A DNA stretch of 64,000 nt. It comes from Dactylellina haptotyla. Its lineage: Eukaryota > Ascomycota > Orbiliomycetes > Orbiliales > Orbiliaceae. Where the stretch lies: assembly GCA_031310005.1 (NCBI GenBank), contig CM062387.1, positions 1,612,001-1,676,000 of the forward strand, in the 5' to 3' direction. Position 1 is the first letter of the stretch; every line of letters starts with the position of its first letter. Below the pieces are notes generated by a model. The model had not been told where the DNA came from. It did no database searches and saw only the letters and a list, made by a program, of their open reading frames with translations. The position numbers and the translations under genes were made by a program. Positions 11,501-24,859 of the stretch are shown in pieces.

Positions 11501-14500
11501 AAAGAGTTGTGGAAGTTTTACTGGAAGCGGACGCTGACATGGATACGGGAAGTGGCTACAAGGAAAAGATCATTTATATGGCCGTAGAGGGAGGACACGA
11601 AAGCGTAGTAGCGATGATTACCGAAACAATGGAAAAGAAGCATACACCCCAACGGCGACGCCAGAGAGGGTACGGATTTCTGCGTGCCGTACAGAGAGGT
11701 TTCAATAACATTGCAGAATTGCTGCTGAGGGATGGTGTAGATCTCGATTTTGGTGATACACAGTATCATTCAGCGTTATCTGCCGCCGTATTGAGGAATG
11801 AAGAAGCCATGGTGAAGTTGCTCCTTGAGAAGGCGCCGCCATCTATTCACTGGGGAGATTTTGATCTTGGTTTTGCTACGCTACTCTCCAGCGCAGTGGC
11901 CATGGGGCATGGCTCTGTAGTGAAGTACCTTTTGGAAAAGGGTGTGGATCCGTCGCTTCGAGATAATTTTGGACAATCTGCAGTGTTATTGGCTGCCCAG
12001 GGGGGTCACGAAGAGATATTGGTGACGCTTTTAGAGCGAGGAGCAGACCCAAACATTGAGAATGCTGCGATGGAAACGCCGCTTGTTGCGTGCCTTAAAT
12101 CGAGGGCGGCTAATAATGGGATAGCAAAGATCCTAGTCGATAAAGTCACGCACTTGCAAGCGTGGAGTTATCTTGAATTCGATAAGGCCTTGACGGAAGC
12201 TGTGCGAAGTGGGAATGAAGAAATGGTAGAGTATTTATTAGAAATATTCGAAATACTTCCTAATCTTGAAGGAAATGGCTATACCGGATCTACACCGTTA
12301 CTGGTCGCGGCGTTTGAGGGCCATACCTCGATTTTTAAATACCTTTTGAGTAAAGGGGCACGTATAGATTCTAGACCTAATAGTGAAGGGATTCTAGAAC
12401 CCGATGTGCAGGGAGCAGTCAATCAGATCTACAATTTAGCTAGCGAACTTACAGTTTCAACTCGCCACCAACGATTCCGTGAGGCATTATTAACCTTATT
12501 TCCCGGATCTGACCGTCTCGGACTCACCACTCAGCAATTGCTCGGCAATATTCTAAATTTCGACTTGATGGGGGCTAACGGCAGGACACATCTATCGATC
12601 GCTGCAGAAGCAGGGGATAAAAGACTTGTTCTAAGACTGCTTGACGAAGGTGCTGATGTAAACAGCATAGATATCCACGGAGGATCACCATTATTTTATG
12701 CTATCTTGGGGGGACATGAGGAGGTGGTGGACACATTGATCTCAGGCGGGGCGGGCTTGAAATTCCCCAACCAATTTGATCAGTCGCTGCTCTCCAGAAC
12801 AATCGCAAAACCAAACTACAAGATGTCGATAATTAGCGCGATACTGGAAAATACATGCGATATAGAAGCCGAGGACGATACTGGTTGCACGGCTTTATGG
12901 TGGGCTTCGTATAAAGGAGATGAAAGCCTGGTGGGACTGCTTCTTGACCACCGTGCAAATCACAAAGCCGCGTCTCCGTTTGGTATATCGGTATTATCGG
13001 CAGCCTCAGAGAACGGACACAAAGCGGTAGTGTTATTGCTGCTTGACCGTTGCGGGGACTGGAAAATCGAAGACGTCCAATGGCCGCTAGAGCAAGCTGC
13101 GAAGGCGGGTAACGATAATTTAGTGGAGGTATTGGTTAAGCATTGCAACGCCAAAAGTCTTTCCGTGGACTTGGTTAAAATATTAGGAATAGCGTCCGAA
13201 AATGGATGCGAATCCGTGGTAAAGCTGCTCCTTGAGAGCAATGTCCAATTAGAGAGTCGGAACACATGCGATTGGACAGCACTATCGATAGCTGCCATGG
13301 CAGGTCATGAAGCCATAGTAAAGCTACTATTAGACTGGGGCGCGGATATAGAGGCACAAGAGGATAAATATGGTCAAACTGCATTATCTTTAGCAGTAAG
13401 TTCCGGAAAACTGTCAGTTACAAAGATATTAGTAAGTAGGGGGGCTAGTATGCAAGTTAAGGACAAGGAAGGCCGCACGCCGCTGTGGCTAGCTATAGAG
13501 AGTTTCCTGAGGGCATCGCCCTCTGAGAGCTCTCGCCTGAGGGAATATAGCTTGATTGTTGAGTTCCTTGTTGAAAGTGGTTCAGATCAGATGGCAGATA
13601 GGATCTACGACCAGATCCCCTGGAGCACATTGGAAATGATGGTGCGGCGGGACTTTAATACAATCATAACGCTGCTGGTCAAAAATGGGACAGACCCGGC
13701 GCGGTTGCTGATTCCTGCAGCCACACATGGCCGATGGAGAGTGGTAAGGCTGGCCGCGGAGAAGGGGGTCGATTTAACAGTCAGAGACAGCTGGGAGCAG
13801 ACACCATTATTATTGGCGGTAAAATCAGGATCATTAGAGACTGTGGATGTCCTTTTGAAGAGTGGTGCCTTGGTAGATGCTAAAGGTGCCGAATATCGAA
13901 CGCCGCTGTCATTGGCGGTGGAGGAAGGGTATACTCGGATTGCGATATTGTTACTAAAAGCGGGGGCCGACGTTGAATCCCGTGATAACTTGAATCGGAC
14001 ACCTCTCTTGCATGCTGTATGCAGGGAAGGAACTGCTTTGACGAGATTATTGCTAAGCAAAGGCGCAGATTGCGAAGTGAAAGCTGGAAATGTCAGAACC
14101 CCAATGGATTTAGACCCATTCAGCCATGCCCAAATGATACCTGGCGATTGGGGTGATTTCAATCACAATCTCAAACTCAATGACATTTCATATTTCGGTA
14201 GAAATAACGGTTACAATTACATTAACAAAACACCTCTCTGGATCGCCTCATTGCTCGGTTCTTTTGGGGTGATAAAGGCATTACTCGATCACGGCGCGTA
14301 TATAGAGTCTAGAGATAGGCTCGGTCGGACGCCACTATATATAGCTGTGTGCATGAAAAGAACGCGTGCGGTGAAGCTATTACTAGACCGAGGGGCGGAA
14401 CCGAATGTTCTGACAATAGACGGGTCAACACCGCTATCGGTTGCGGTTGATAGTGGGCAAGATTTGATCGTAAAATTACTGTTAGACAGAGTCAGTGCTA

Positions 14501-14559
14501 CAGACCCTCATTTTGACACTAGGACGATTCTTGAAAGCGTGGTGGCAAGGGCACTATAG
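8527..14559 (+). CDS. PNP-NACHT-ankyrin NLR-like protein (fungal STAND ATPase)
   Basis: Exons 8527-10442 and 10503-14559 give about 1990 residues. The 60-nt intron (GTGAGT, branch CTAAC, AAAAG) restores the typical reading DGMFLLAQLRL after the NACHT domain. Residues about 8-340 form a purine-nucleoside-phosphorylase-like domain with GIGSGIP, LGDVVVSTP, HYGLIASGDQ and DMEAAGL...ICDYADSH. It carries an acidic Asp/Glu insertion near 209-228 and a C-x2-C (CKYC). The NACHT ATPase has Walker A GIPGAGKT at about 442-449 and Walker B RIFLLVDAIDE at about 538-548. From about 890 to the C terminus run some twenty or more ankyrin repeats (GHTPLMLAAENGH type). In known fungal NLRs the N-terminal domain is the effector or enzyme, NACHT the nucleotide-dependent switch and the repeats the ligand sensor, used in heterokaryon incompatibility and recognition of other organisms. 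Ligand unknown; architecture firm. Confidence 0.93.
10443..10502 (+). other. Intron of the NLR-like gene
   Basis: GTGAGT donor, CTAAC branch site 13 nt before the AAAAG acceptor. Without splicing the frame stops at once (ATG TGA), so retention would give a 639-residue PNP-NACHT protein without repeats. Confidence 0.88.
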
Positions 14560-14924
14560 TATAGTTGGGTGATGAGTGTCACATTCTGAATTGCAAGAGG
14601 TTTTCGTGAGGATATAGCACCTTCCCTAAAGTTATATAGCACCCAATTCTAATACTATTAGATACAAATATGAGTGCCAAATCAAAATCTTGTATGCGAC
14701 TTTATACGATAGCTAGGGGCGCAAGGGGATGGCCGTTGTCCTGCTAAATGCATTCAACGAGCAGTTGATTTATAAATATAGACTGATTCATATTCACTAT
14801 CAGAACTACAACTCTTCTCTTGTATCCTTTTATATCGCGTTATATCCTCTTATGTCTATTGTCCGTAGGTAACCACAGGTTATTCAAATATAGATGACCA
14901 GCAGAGTTTCTATAATTATACACT
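14560..14924. other. Convergent intergenic spacer
   Basis: AT-rich 3' flanks of two convergent genes. I see no gene in it. Confidence 0.6.
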
Positions 14925-15482
14925 TTACTTCGTCTTCCTCTCATTAGCCTTAGCAACAGAAAAACCCATGCCGTATTTGTACACCAAATCTCCACCCAAA
15001 CTAGCCGTATAAAACAGCACGGGCACTACCAAGCCCGAGATCACATAATCCTTCCCACCAGGCACTCCCTGCGCACCGGTCTCCCCGAAGAACCCATCGG
15101 TCTTGAACCTACCCCACCAACTGACCGCACTAGCAATGATCAAGAGGTCGTTCAGCGCCGCGTGGGTCGCCATAACGAAGAACTTGCGCTTGATAGTCTT
15201 CCCATCGCTCTCGTAAAGGTTGCCCGGCTTGGCAGCCTGGTCTGATGCCTGAGCGATCCCGCTTAGGACTGCGGGGACGGCCGTGGCGAGGCCGAGGGTG
15301 TGAAGGAGGCGAGAGGAGCGGAGGAGAGGCGGTAGGAGAGGGGTGAGGTAGGTTGTGAGGATGGGGAGGTTGAGGACGGCGGTGAGGTAGTGCAAGATGT
15401 CGATTGCATGAGTGGCAGTGAGGAAGGCGATTGGGAAGTGGACGATGGCCGGGTGGAAAGGGTGTCTATTTTTTTGATACAT
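14925..15482 (-). CDS. DUF2231-like integral membrane protein
   Basis: A single-exon 185-residue protein. HPAIVHFPIAF near residue 8, followed by LHTLGLATAVPAVLSGI and a closing GGDLVYKYGMG, fits the DUF2231 signature (HPxxVHFPIAL ... GGxLVYxxG). Four hydrophobic segments are visible at roughly 14-40, 55-80, 105-128 and 143-162, so a four-helix membrane protein is likely. Family members are uncharacterised in fungi; some bacterial relatives have been linked to haem or redox partners, which I do not transfer here. The Arg/Lys-rich tail (NERKTK) should be cytosolic. It is convergent with the NLR-like gene and seems unrelated to it. Confidence 0.75.
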   Translation of the reverse strand: MYQKNRHPFHPAIVHFPIAFLTATHAIDILHYLTAVLNLPILTTYLTPLLPPLLRSSRLLHTLGLATAVPAVLSGIAQASDQAAKPGNLYESDGKTIKRKFFVMATHAALNDLLIIASAVSWWGRFKTDGFFGETGAQGVPGGKDYVISGLVVPVLFYTASLGGDLVYKYGMGFSVAKANERKTK

Positions 15483-17064
15483 GATATATTTATAAGCATG
15501 TGCTTTTCTGCCCGGGAAAAGTGTTGAGAAGCACCTACGTCTTGAACATTTTGAACGGGATTGATAGCTGCAAAAGCTTGTGATTTTGGTCGAAAAATTT
15601 GTAGATACTGGTAGTATGGCAGCTGAATTGAGGTCTGGTGGTAGGATACCGGGACAATGGACAGTTCGTGAAGGCTTATTTGTAGTCGAAGGAGCCCATC
15701 GGGGGAAGCTCTGAAGTCGGAAGGTAGGAGGTTGACATCACCGCGGTTCAAAAGTACGTTGGGGACAGCGCCCAAATGGAATCGATGCGATTGGCTGCCC
15801 GCGCGAGCTGCCCAGACGGGCAATGGCCAAGCTGCACCAGCCCGGCTGGACGACGGCACTGCCGGCCGCCGTTTGCTCCGACGGGATCTGATCTGATAAG
15901 ATTAACTCTGTCTCGTGGTGTTCATATCGAATTCTCACGATTCTGACTGAATGGGCATTGCATTGGTTGGTAACGGAAGGTGATGCGAGGACGCTCGTTG
16001 GTAATAACAACGTCGGTATGTGCCGCACTTGAGCTTCCCCAATTTGCAAAGGCCGGTTGCATGTTTGAACACATTCGCGCCAGGCGATTTATCCCGCATC
16101 AGATGGCACATACGTAAGCTCCACCGTCCGTCCTGCCATCTTGTTTCGACGTCTCTCGCCTGTCTCGCCAGGCGCCCTGAGAGCACACTCGAGCACTTCT
16201 TATACTCCCGTACTCCCATTCAGCTACCGGGTCAGCTTGGCTAAATACTGAACCAGTCTAATATCTCTACACACCCTCTCCCTCCAAAATCCGCGGGGAA
16301 CCACGGGTACTAAGTATAGACGGAGACATGCCTGCTTTCTCGCATCTGGAATGTGACCTTGGCATAGCCTACCCTTCGCGGAATCGTGCATTCGACCCGG
16401 CCTGCTTATCCATGAACGAACAATGGCTGAACGAAATGAATGGTACCGGCAAGTGACAGATCGCACGGCTGCCCACATGCGCTTTCGACTGCACTTTGCT
16501 CCCAGACAAAGGTGACACCGGCGTACCTCCCCTTCCTCAATCAAATGCAAAATGAGGCAGATCTAGCCAAGCACGGTCTGCAAAAGCTAGGCAATCGAGC
16601 AAGGAAGAGTAGCGAGTGCGAAAGAGGGCGAAAAAAAACTATTCGATGGCACCACCTTTAAAGCAGGCGGGAAAAGAAAAATACCCAAACCAGGTGCTTA
16701 AGTGCAGCACCGGTCCCAGAACTTCGAGCGAATTAAAAGGACAAAAACTAAAATGCTGGGGAGCCAAAAACCTTGGAAAAGCTACTTTAAGTACTTACCT
16801 AATGTAATTCGTTCTTTCCATGGGCCTAAGTGGAGAAGAGATATATATAAGACCTGCCGGTATCCGAAAATCACTCTCTACCCTCCTCTTCTAAAAGCTA
16901 CCTCTCCTCGAAGCCGTATTCGACTTCCCCACGATTTCGATCGTGTACGCACGACCTGCCCGGCGTCACCGTCAATTAAAACAACCCTCACAACACATTG
17001 CCTAACCCGGATCCTCACACTGGTATCCTCGTAATAGCACACACGTAGTAACGAAGCAGCAATC
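15483..17064. other. Intergenic between divergent membrane-protein genes
   Basis: 1.6 kb holding two promoters. Short frames in it overlap on both strands and resemble nothing. CT-rich leader sequence lies at 16860-17060 and a TATA-type element at 16842-16850. Confidence 0.55.
16842..16850 (+). promoter_or_regulatory. TATA-box candidate
   Basis: TATATATAA lies about 215 nt before the start codon of the small membrane protein gene, with a CT-rich leader between, a common fungal core-promoter layout. Confidence 0.5.
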
Positions 17065-17606
17065 ATGCCCAACATCCCCCTCCCAATCCTCTCGCTCCTC
17101 CTCCTCCTCTCGGCGCCCTCGATCGCCTCATTGTTTAAATCGAAAAAACCTCCACCGCCGAAAAGTCTATTTTCAAAAGTTTTTCCCCTCGTCGTCGCAT
17201 TCACCATCCTCACCGTCATCGGTGTAGTGTTGTACCTCACCTACAAGACTGTAATGTCTGTATCTTCGGACGTGCATTCTAGACTCGATAACGGCGGGGT
17301 GAAGCTTAGCAAGACCGGGGCGGACGTCGAGTTGAAGGGTTTGAGTTATGAGAAGTACAGAGATGTGACTCAAAAGTAGGCAAATTTTTTCCAAACCGAT
17401 TCCCCTAGCACCCTAAGCCGATCCCGTATATTATGCATCAAGCAACCTCGGGTTTAGAAATCATGAACGAAAATTTGCTAATACTTATATCGATGGGTAG
17501 AGTCGTTGTCAGCGCCTGGAATAACGCAGAGACAAAGGACTATAAATCCCGCCTATTCAGCTCCAAAGATAAGAAGAGTCACGGGCTCAAACACCGCGAT
17601 TCGTAA
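17065..17606 (+). CDS. Small conserved two-segment membrane protein of unknown function
   Basis: Exons 17065-17375 and 17501-17606 give 138 residues. Read without splicing, the frame ends after DVTQK. The intron (donor GTAGGC, branch CTAATAC, acceptor GGGTAG) joins it to VVVSAWN...DYKSRLF, which resembles the end of small Pezizomycotina proteins I remember with a TQ-x-VKAWN ... YKSRLW ending; that recollection is the main support for the second exon. A signal-like hydrophobic start (3-22) and a second helix (about 40-62) flank a basic, Pro-rich loop (KSKKPPPPK). A strong donor (GTAAGT) overlaps the stop codon, so the last few residues could differ through another splice. Role unknown. Confidence 0.75.
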
Positions 17607-18565
17607 GTTCACATAAACGCTTTTGATACCGATTCGATAATTTTCGATGGGAATTTGGCAGTCTTAGAAATCGGATGAATACTAATGGTCTGGTTTGATC
17701 TAATATAGTATTCCCCAGAGTATATAATACTCCCACTTCAGTTCTTCATTTAACGAAATACGAACTAGATGAATGGCGCCGCACTCTCAGTTCGATTATA
17801 TATTTTATCTCCTCGGTAAATCTGTTGGATCTCTGGTTTCATGGTTCAGGCGTTCCGTCTAGCTATATTGGGCCCGCGGGCATACTAAAAAAGTTCGAAT
17901 ATCCTTGTTACGATTTATGAACCAAAGACATTAAGGCCGGAGATGTCCCATGTCACATCGTTTCCTGTACATATCCGCAGAATTGAAGCATTTTTTTCAC
18001 GTCGTGAAACCGCGATCGCCAGACGTTGAACTCGTTCATGAGTCTAAGTTTATTTTGTAGAAGGACACCTCAAACGGAGGATTGGACTCGTGAAAATTCA
18101 TGATACATCAATATAAAAGGCAGACTATAAAAGGATCACATCAAAGGAAATAAGTTTAGTCCAAAAAAAAAAAAAGAAAGAACATAAGAAACCCTATAAT
18201 TTGCCCGCCATGCCCTGCTCTTTTCGCTCGCTCGCTCCCAAATATCGCTTAATTTCTTTCTTTTTTGCCATGCCATTTCCCGCTCCAATATAAAAAAATT
18301 GAAAAGAAGAAAGAAAAAAACAAAAAATATTGCTAGGCTTTCTTTCCTTTTCTTTATAACTTTGCTAAAAAAAGGGCTAAATCGATCCTATTTCTCCATG
18401 TTTCTTACAACCGTTGCCAAGATATATATGTGTTTTGTCCAAACCAAAAAAAAGGATGAAAAAAGACGATATTTTCGAGCTGCCCATCCTCTTCGCGCCT
18501 ACACCTATCAATCAATATCAACCGTTTCGCAACTGTTCGCTAATTTCTTTTGCGAAATTAAGCTT
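17607..18565. other. Intergenic, convergent 3' flanks
   Basis: AT-rich with a poly-A run near 18163 and poly-purine stretches. No coding or RNA gene is apparent; parts are probably the 3' UTR of the MAP kinase gene. Confidence 0.55.
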
Positions 18566-19968
<1,403 letters not shown>

Positions 19969-22065
19969 TGTGTCTGTTTTCTTCTGTTTGCTTGCTTGCT
20001 ATAGGGGGGTTTTCTTTCACGGGTAGGTCCACGAAGCTCGGATATTCGGGGGTAAGACTTAAGGCCAAATTGGAGAGTCGTCTGAGGGCTCGAAAGGAGT
20101 GGTAAAGATAAAAACTCTGATGGTGAGGAAATCCGGTTCCTGCTTTTTAAGGTAGAGGTGGAGTTTTGGTCGTGGGAAGCGTCTTGAGGTGGAAATGAAG
20201 GTGGTTGAGGTTCGAAGTTGGGGGGAGGTTCAACTGAGGTGGGGTGAGGGGAACGGATTAGTATGGTATTGGCAAGCGGCGGTGTTGATAATGTCCACAG
20301 CAGGCCGCACGGTGCACAGCAGCTAACCCGCAAACGAAGCGAAATAAAATGATCGGAGTAGTAGTATATAAAAAAATGAAAAATAAAATAAAATAAAATA
20401 ATAAAATGTGTCACCAAAACGGCCGCTCAGCGGGTACGGGAGAAGGATTGACTTTCTAAACAGGATCTAAACGACGAGGGTATGAGAGAAACGCTCCGCT
20501 GCAGAAGAACCAGAGCGCGGGAATCGAATATTTAAACAATAACGAGGACAATGAGGATGAGAGTGCTCTCGAGATGCCCTCGGACCCAGTATTTACACAG
20601 GATCGGATACGGGCGTCAATTCCATCACCGTTCATTTTTGCCAGGAAAAAAGGAATCAACGAGTCAAAGGGTTCGACGAGGGTTCAGCATGAGCCAGCTA
20701 GTGGCACCCGCTTGAAACCGGCCCCAAAGGCAAGGTAGCACGTATACCTCACACTTGCGGGACAGTAAAGAACCAACGGAGTGTAAACCGTGAATGAAAA
20801 AAAAAGCTGTCCGGCTGCCGGGTCTAAAAATATGAAACTTACGCGCTCGAGTGGTGATTGCCCGCAGACCGGGATCGTTAAAAATAGACTGTGCCTTGGG
20901 CCTGAACCAGACCTTTGGGAATTTCAATATATTCAATGTAGCACAGTATTGTTTGAGCCTGAGAGGGTTCAAGGCAGCGCTGGATGGTGAAAGTTTCGAG
21001 TCGTCACGTTTGTTTGCTGACTGGGGTCGTCGTAGGATGGTTGATGCTTGCGAGGTGCGAAATTTCTTGACTTATGCTGGTGGGTCGCTCGATTTTCTTC
21101 TCTACTCTCGAAATGTAGGAAAATAAGGAATCCCGAGTCCACGCCAGGTTTACCTGCACTGGGTCCTCCGAATGAGACAGCGACTGGGGGCAAGCAGACG
21201 TTTCGAGCTCCCGATACGATAAGCAGAAGCGAAGCTAAGCTGCAAGCTTCAACCGTGAAAGGTTAACCGACCAGACTCCTCCTTCCTAGGACGCAGACAA
21301 TCTCTGAGAGAACGGTAATTCCTAAGCCCAAAAAATTGCTCAATGGGAGAAAAAGAAGAAGAAAGTCTCCTTCTCACAAGAGAGGACAGAAATCCTTTTC
21401 CTCAGCGGTTGCTGTCTGCTGCGCAACTGCCCTCCACTCTTACAGCGAAAGGACGAGGAGGGGTCCGTTTTGCGCTGTTTGGCTGGACGATGGAAATTCG
21501 ATAGGCAAAGCGGGGCCATCCGTCATACCCAATCGAATGGGACTTCAATTTCGAGCTAAGCGCCCTGAAACACACCGAAACAGATACGGGGCTGGCCCAA
21601 AATGACCCCCAGCCTCGGTTCCAAAGTGGCACCGTGGCTGAGCACCCGCTCATAGCAGGATGGGATGGGATAGACGAACGGGCATTTGCATGATATGCCA
21701 TGCGTTCATGGGAATGAAACGAAACCAAACGGGGACACGGCCAAAGACATTGCGGTAAAGCAACAATATCGAGAGGCGGGACGCATGGATCCGGAGCGAA
21801 TACTCGAGATGTCGTTCGAGACACCGAATTCATGAAATCAGGTGATGGGACGATTTTCCGTGTTCTCGATGTTGCAACACCGTCGTGCGTTGTTTGCCCC
21901 TCTTTCCACTACGAGGCTGATGGATTTCGGCGGGCCTGCGCGCGCGAGGCTTGCAATGGATTGAATTGGTCGATACCCAGATAATAAAATCCTTTGACGT
22001 CTCGTGGGTGCAATTCCCGGCTTGAATAGACCATCTTTTGTCAGATTGCGCACAAAACCGAAATA
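19969..22065. other. 2.1 kb intergenic between MAP kinase and family-A gene
   Basis: Holds the MAP kinase promoter and 5' UTR (CT-rich leader on the minus strand at about 19970-20250) and an AAAAT pentanucleotide repeat at about 20372-20405. The remaining overlapping frames look like no protein. I see no RNA gene. Confidence 0.5.
20372..20405. repeat. (AAAAT)n microsatellite
   Basis: About six near-perfect AAAAT units upstream of the MAP kinase gene. Confidence 0.8.
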
Positions 22066-24265
22066 ATGGAATCTTTCCTCAAGGGCAAGTTCAAGGGCAA
22101 CAAGAACAAAGCTCAGGAGAATAGCGCTCGAGGTGCAGCACCGAGTCGCCACGAACGCGAACTGGTAGCCACTGAAAGACAAGGAAAGCAAGAGCACTGG
22201 TCCCCGGATACTCTCGACATCGGGCGCGGGATTTCCGAGTCCACAGTAGTTGGCACATCATCTACGTTTCAGCGCAAGCCGACAAGGTCAGAGTCGAGCG
22301 CTTCCGCACTCGAACAGACGAGCGAGAGCTCTTCCATAGAGTTGTTTCCTCCACAGTACTCCTCGCAACCGCAGAGTCCAGCCGCTAAAATGAACTTGCC
22401 GACTGTTCTGCCGCCTAGAGCAGATACCAAAGTTTCAGACAACAAGCTATATACAATCACGACTTCGGATAATCCTACGCCGTTCGACTTTGACGAGGAT
22501 GATCTATCTGATGTAGAGAACGACGGGTCTAGAAAAATTGGGTTCCACATTTCAGAAATCCAAAAAAGTCTTGAGAAGGGAAATTTTGATCAAGACCTGT
22601 TCACGCATATCAGTGCGGTCGTATTTACATACGAGATTTATTCCGATACCAAGCTAGTAATCCTCCTGGCTATTATGCTGACAGGCATGGGCGGCGAATC
22701 CAGGAATTTGGCTTACAATTTGTTGGACGTCTATTTCAGGTACAACGAGAAGCTGGCCCCAGAGATGAATTTGACAGGTTATCTCCTCAGGGCGCAACTC
22801 TACCAGCAATATGGGGCCGTGGAGAATGCTTCGAAGGATTGCCAACGCGCGATCAAATTTTGCGAGAAATGGAAAGCTGTGAGCAAACCGAAGAGTACCG
22901 ACTCTAAGATCGAACGTTGGAGCAATGCTGCATATCGAATACTATTGAGAGGTGCTGGCCCGGCGAAAGACAACGCCGAACGTCTCTATTATAACTCTAG
23001 ATATAATTCGGGGACTCGAGATCCCCTTCTCGAGGTCAGCCAGAAGCTCAAGCTCCGAGTGATGATCGATAACATATCTCAGATGCAAGCAATAAGTCCT
23101 TATAGTGGAGAGGAGATTGAGCTTGTGGACGGTCTCTCTACGGCATTAAATACACGACCGAAACCGTTTCCTTCGCAATCTGTGATTGTGCGCGTTAGCT
23201 GGTTTGCACTCGAAAATGATACGATCTTTCAAACACTAAAAAATGGTTTCAATACTACGATTACAGAAGAACAAAACATAAGTTATCCAGTTGGCAACAA
23301 GCGCCGCTACGAGGAGGGCAAACGGGTCCTTCACTTCAGATATTTGGAAGATATACCCCGGTTATTCGAATGGAACCTAAGGGTATCATCAGACTCCAAA
23401 CTCCTTACAGAAATTTGTCAAGGTGAGCAATTCGAAATGATATTGATTACTCTACCACATCTGCAGTATTAGCGGACTTACGCTAACAATTTAAAAAGAT
23501 CAAAGATTTTTGGTCCTCAAGAGAAATTTTGCGTTCAAGCATCCGGCCCTCGACCCATTCCATTACCACCCTCCATACGCCAATAATTCAGGTACCCAGC
23601 TCCCTATCGACACAGCGTTCACCTTAATGGCAACTCCTGGGACGGCCCGTGGAGGCAATTCCATTGGCTGGTATACAGAAGCCGCAGCAAAGTATATATC
23701 CGTAGTTCACGAGGCATACATGAGGCGCCAAAGGCGATCGCAAACTCAAGAGGACAATGACAACTTGACCAGCGACGAATACGAGCAACAAGTTGAGATG
23801 GCCTTTCGAATAGCCGTCTCTGTCGACAACACTCAGGTCGTCTCGAAAATGATCGAATTATACCCGAACTGCGTCACACCGACTCAATCTAACAAAGCTC
23901 TTGCATACGCTGTAATACGGGCGAGCTACACCGGCGATGTGTCCATCCTCAGGAGCATGATTGGCCGCGCTCAACCTTCACTACACCCAGTCGATAGTTT
24001 GCAGAGAAATATATTCCATTATGCGGCGTACTACTCCATCCGGTCCGTGGAGGCTATGCGCTGTCTTTTGGAATACCACAAATGCAGCACCTGTCTACTG
24101 GCGAAAGCGAGGTTCAGAGGCGATGAGTACACTGTTTACGAGATGGCATCAGTCGCTAGGCGGAAACATCGACTGCACAGCGATGATGAGGATTTCATAG
24201 ACGATCTGTTGAATTTGTTGGAGAAAATGGCGGGGACGTGGGTTAAAACGATACCAGATAATTAG
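22066..24265 (+). CDS. Family-A/B protein, member A: TPR-like and ankyrin-like segments, unknown function
   Basis: Exons 22066-23422 and 23499-24265 (76-nt intron, GTGAGC, branch CTAAC, AAAAAG) give 707 residues. No signal peptide; the first 150 residues are disordered and polar. A DDLSDVEND acidic motif starts the structured part. A TPR-like helix pair (LTGYLLRAQLYQQYG...CQRAIKF) lies around 240-280. A conserved block with HFRYLEDIPRLFEWN follows, then weak ankyrin-like helices near the end (FHYAAYYSIRSVEAMRCLLEY). I do not recognise the family. A clear paralog of the same order and intron phase lies at 34551-36964 in the opposite orientation, beyond the subtilase trio. Function not inferred. 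Confidence 0.85.
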
Positions 24266-24859
24266 GCAACCGTTTTGTTTGGTGTTTTCTCTTATTTTGT
24301 CTGTTTTCTGACGGTTATGGCAATTGACAGAAGTGTAAATGAGCCCAAGGGAAACCACCCTAGGGTAGCGTGTAACTATATGACCAGAGGTGACCGATTA
24401 ACTATAGTCTAGGGGTGTTGGCAGTTGATTCGAATGGGTGGCACTTGAGTATCCTGCTGTTGGATACGATGGGGTTGGAGTGGGTTTGAAGATTTCTATT
24501 CTTGATAAATCCTATCGTGATGGATCAGTAAATAGCTAAGCTCTAGGGTAGCTTCAAACCCTAGATCAGGGTATCTTAGCATGTGCCAATGCAACATTTA
24601 CAATGAATTTCGATTGTTCACAGAACTTCAAGAGCAGAAAAACGACAATTCCTCTCGCACCTATCTCGAACGTAAACCAAAACTGCGCTTTTTTTGGGCT
24701 GGTAACAAGATTGATCTCGCACCTCGCGAGGTCTCCTGATCCATAAATTTCTCATTACTATCGAGCTTTCGTTTTCAAAACTCTCCCACCGGTTTTTGCG
24801 ATTATACTGCCAAGGTTGAATTGGAGCCAATTCCGCAGAATTCGGATAGATTGATAAAG
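24266..24859. other. Intergenic before the first subtilase
   Basis: Contains a small perfect inverted repeat CTAGGGT...ACCCTAG at 24542-24563, which could form a hairpin. Otherwise AT-rich and without a gene. Confidence 0.5.

Noticed and set aside
24542-24563. CTAGGGT/ACCCTAG words as telomere-like repeats
   Set aside because: Only a single inverted pair, no tandem TTAGGG array; more likely a small hairpin.
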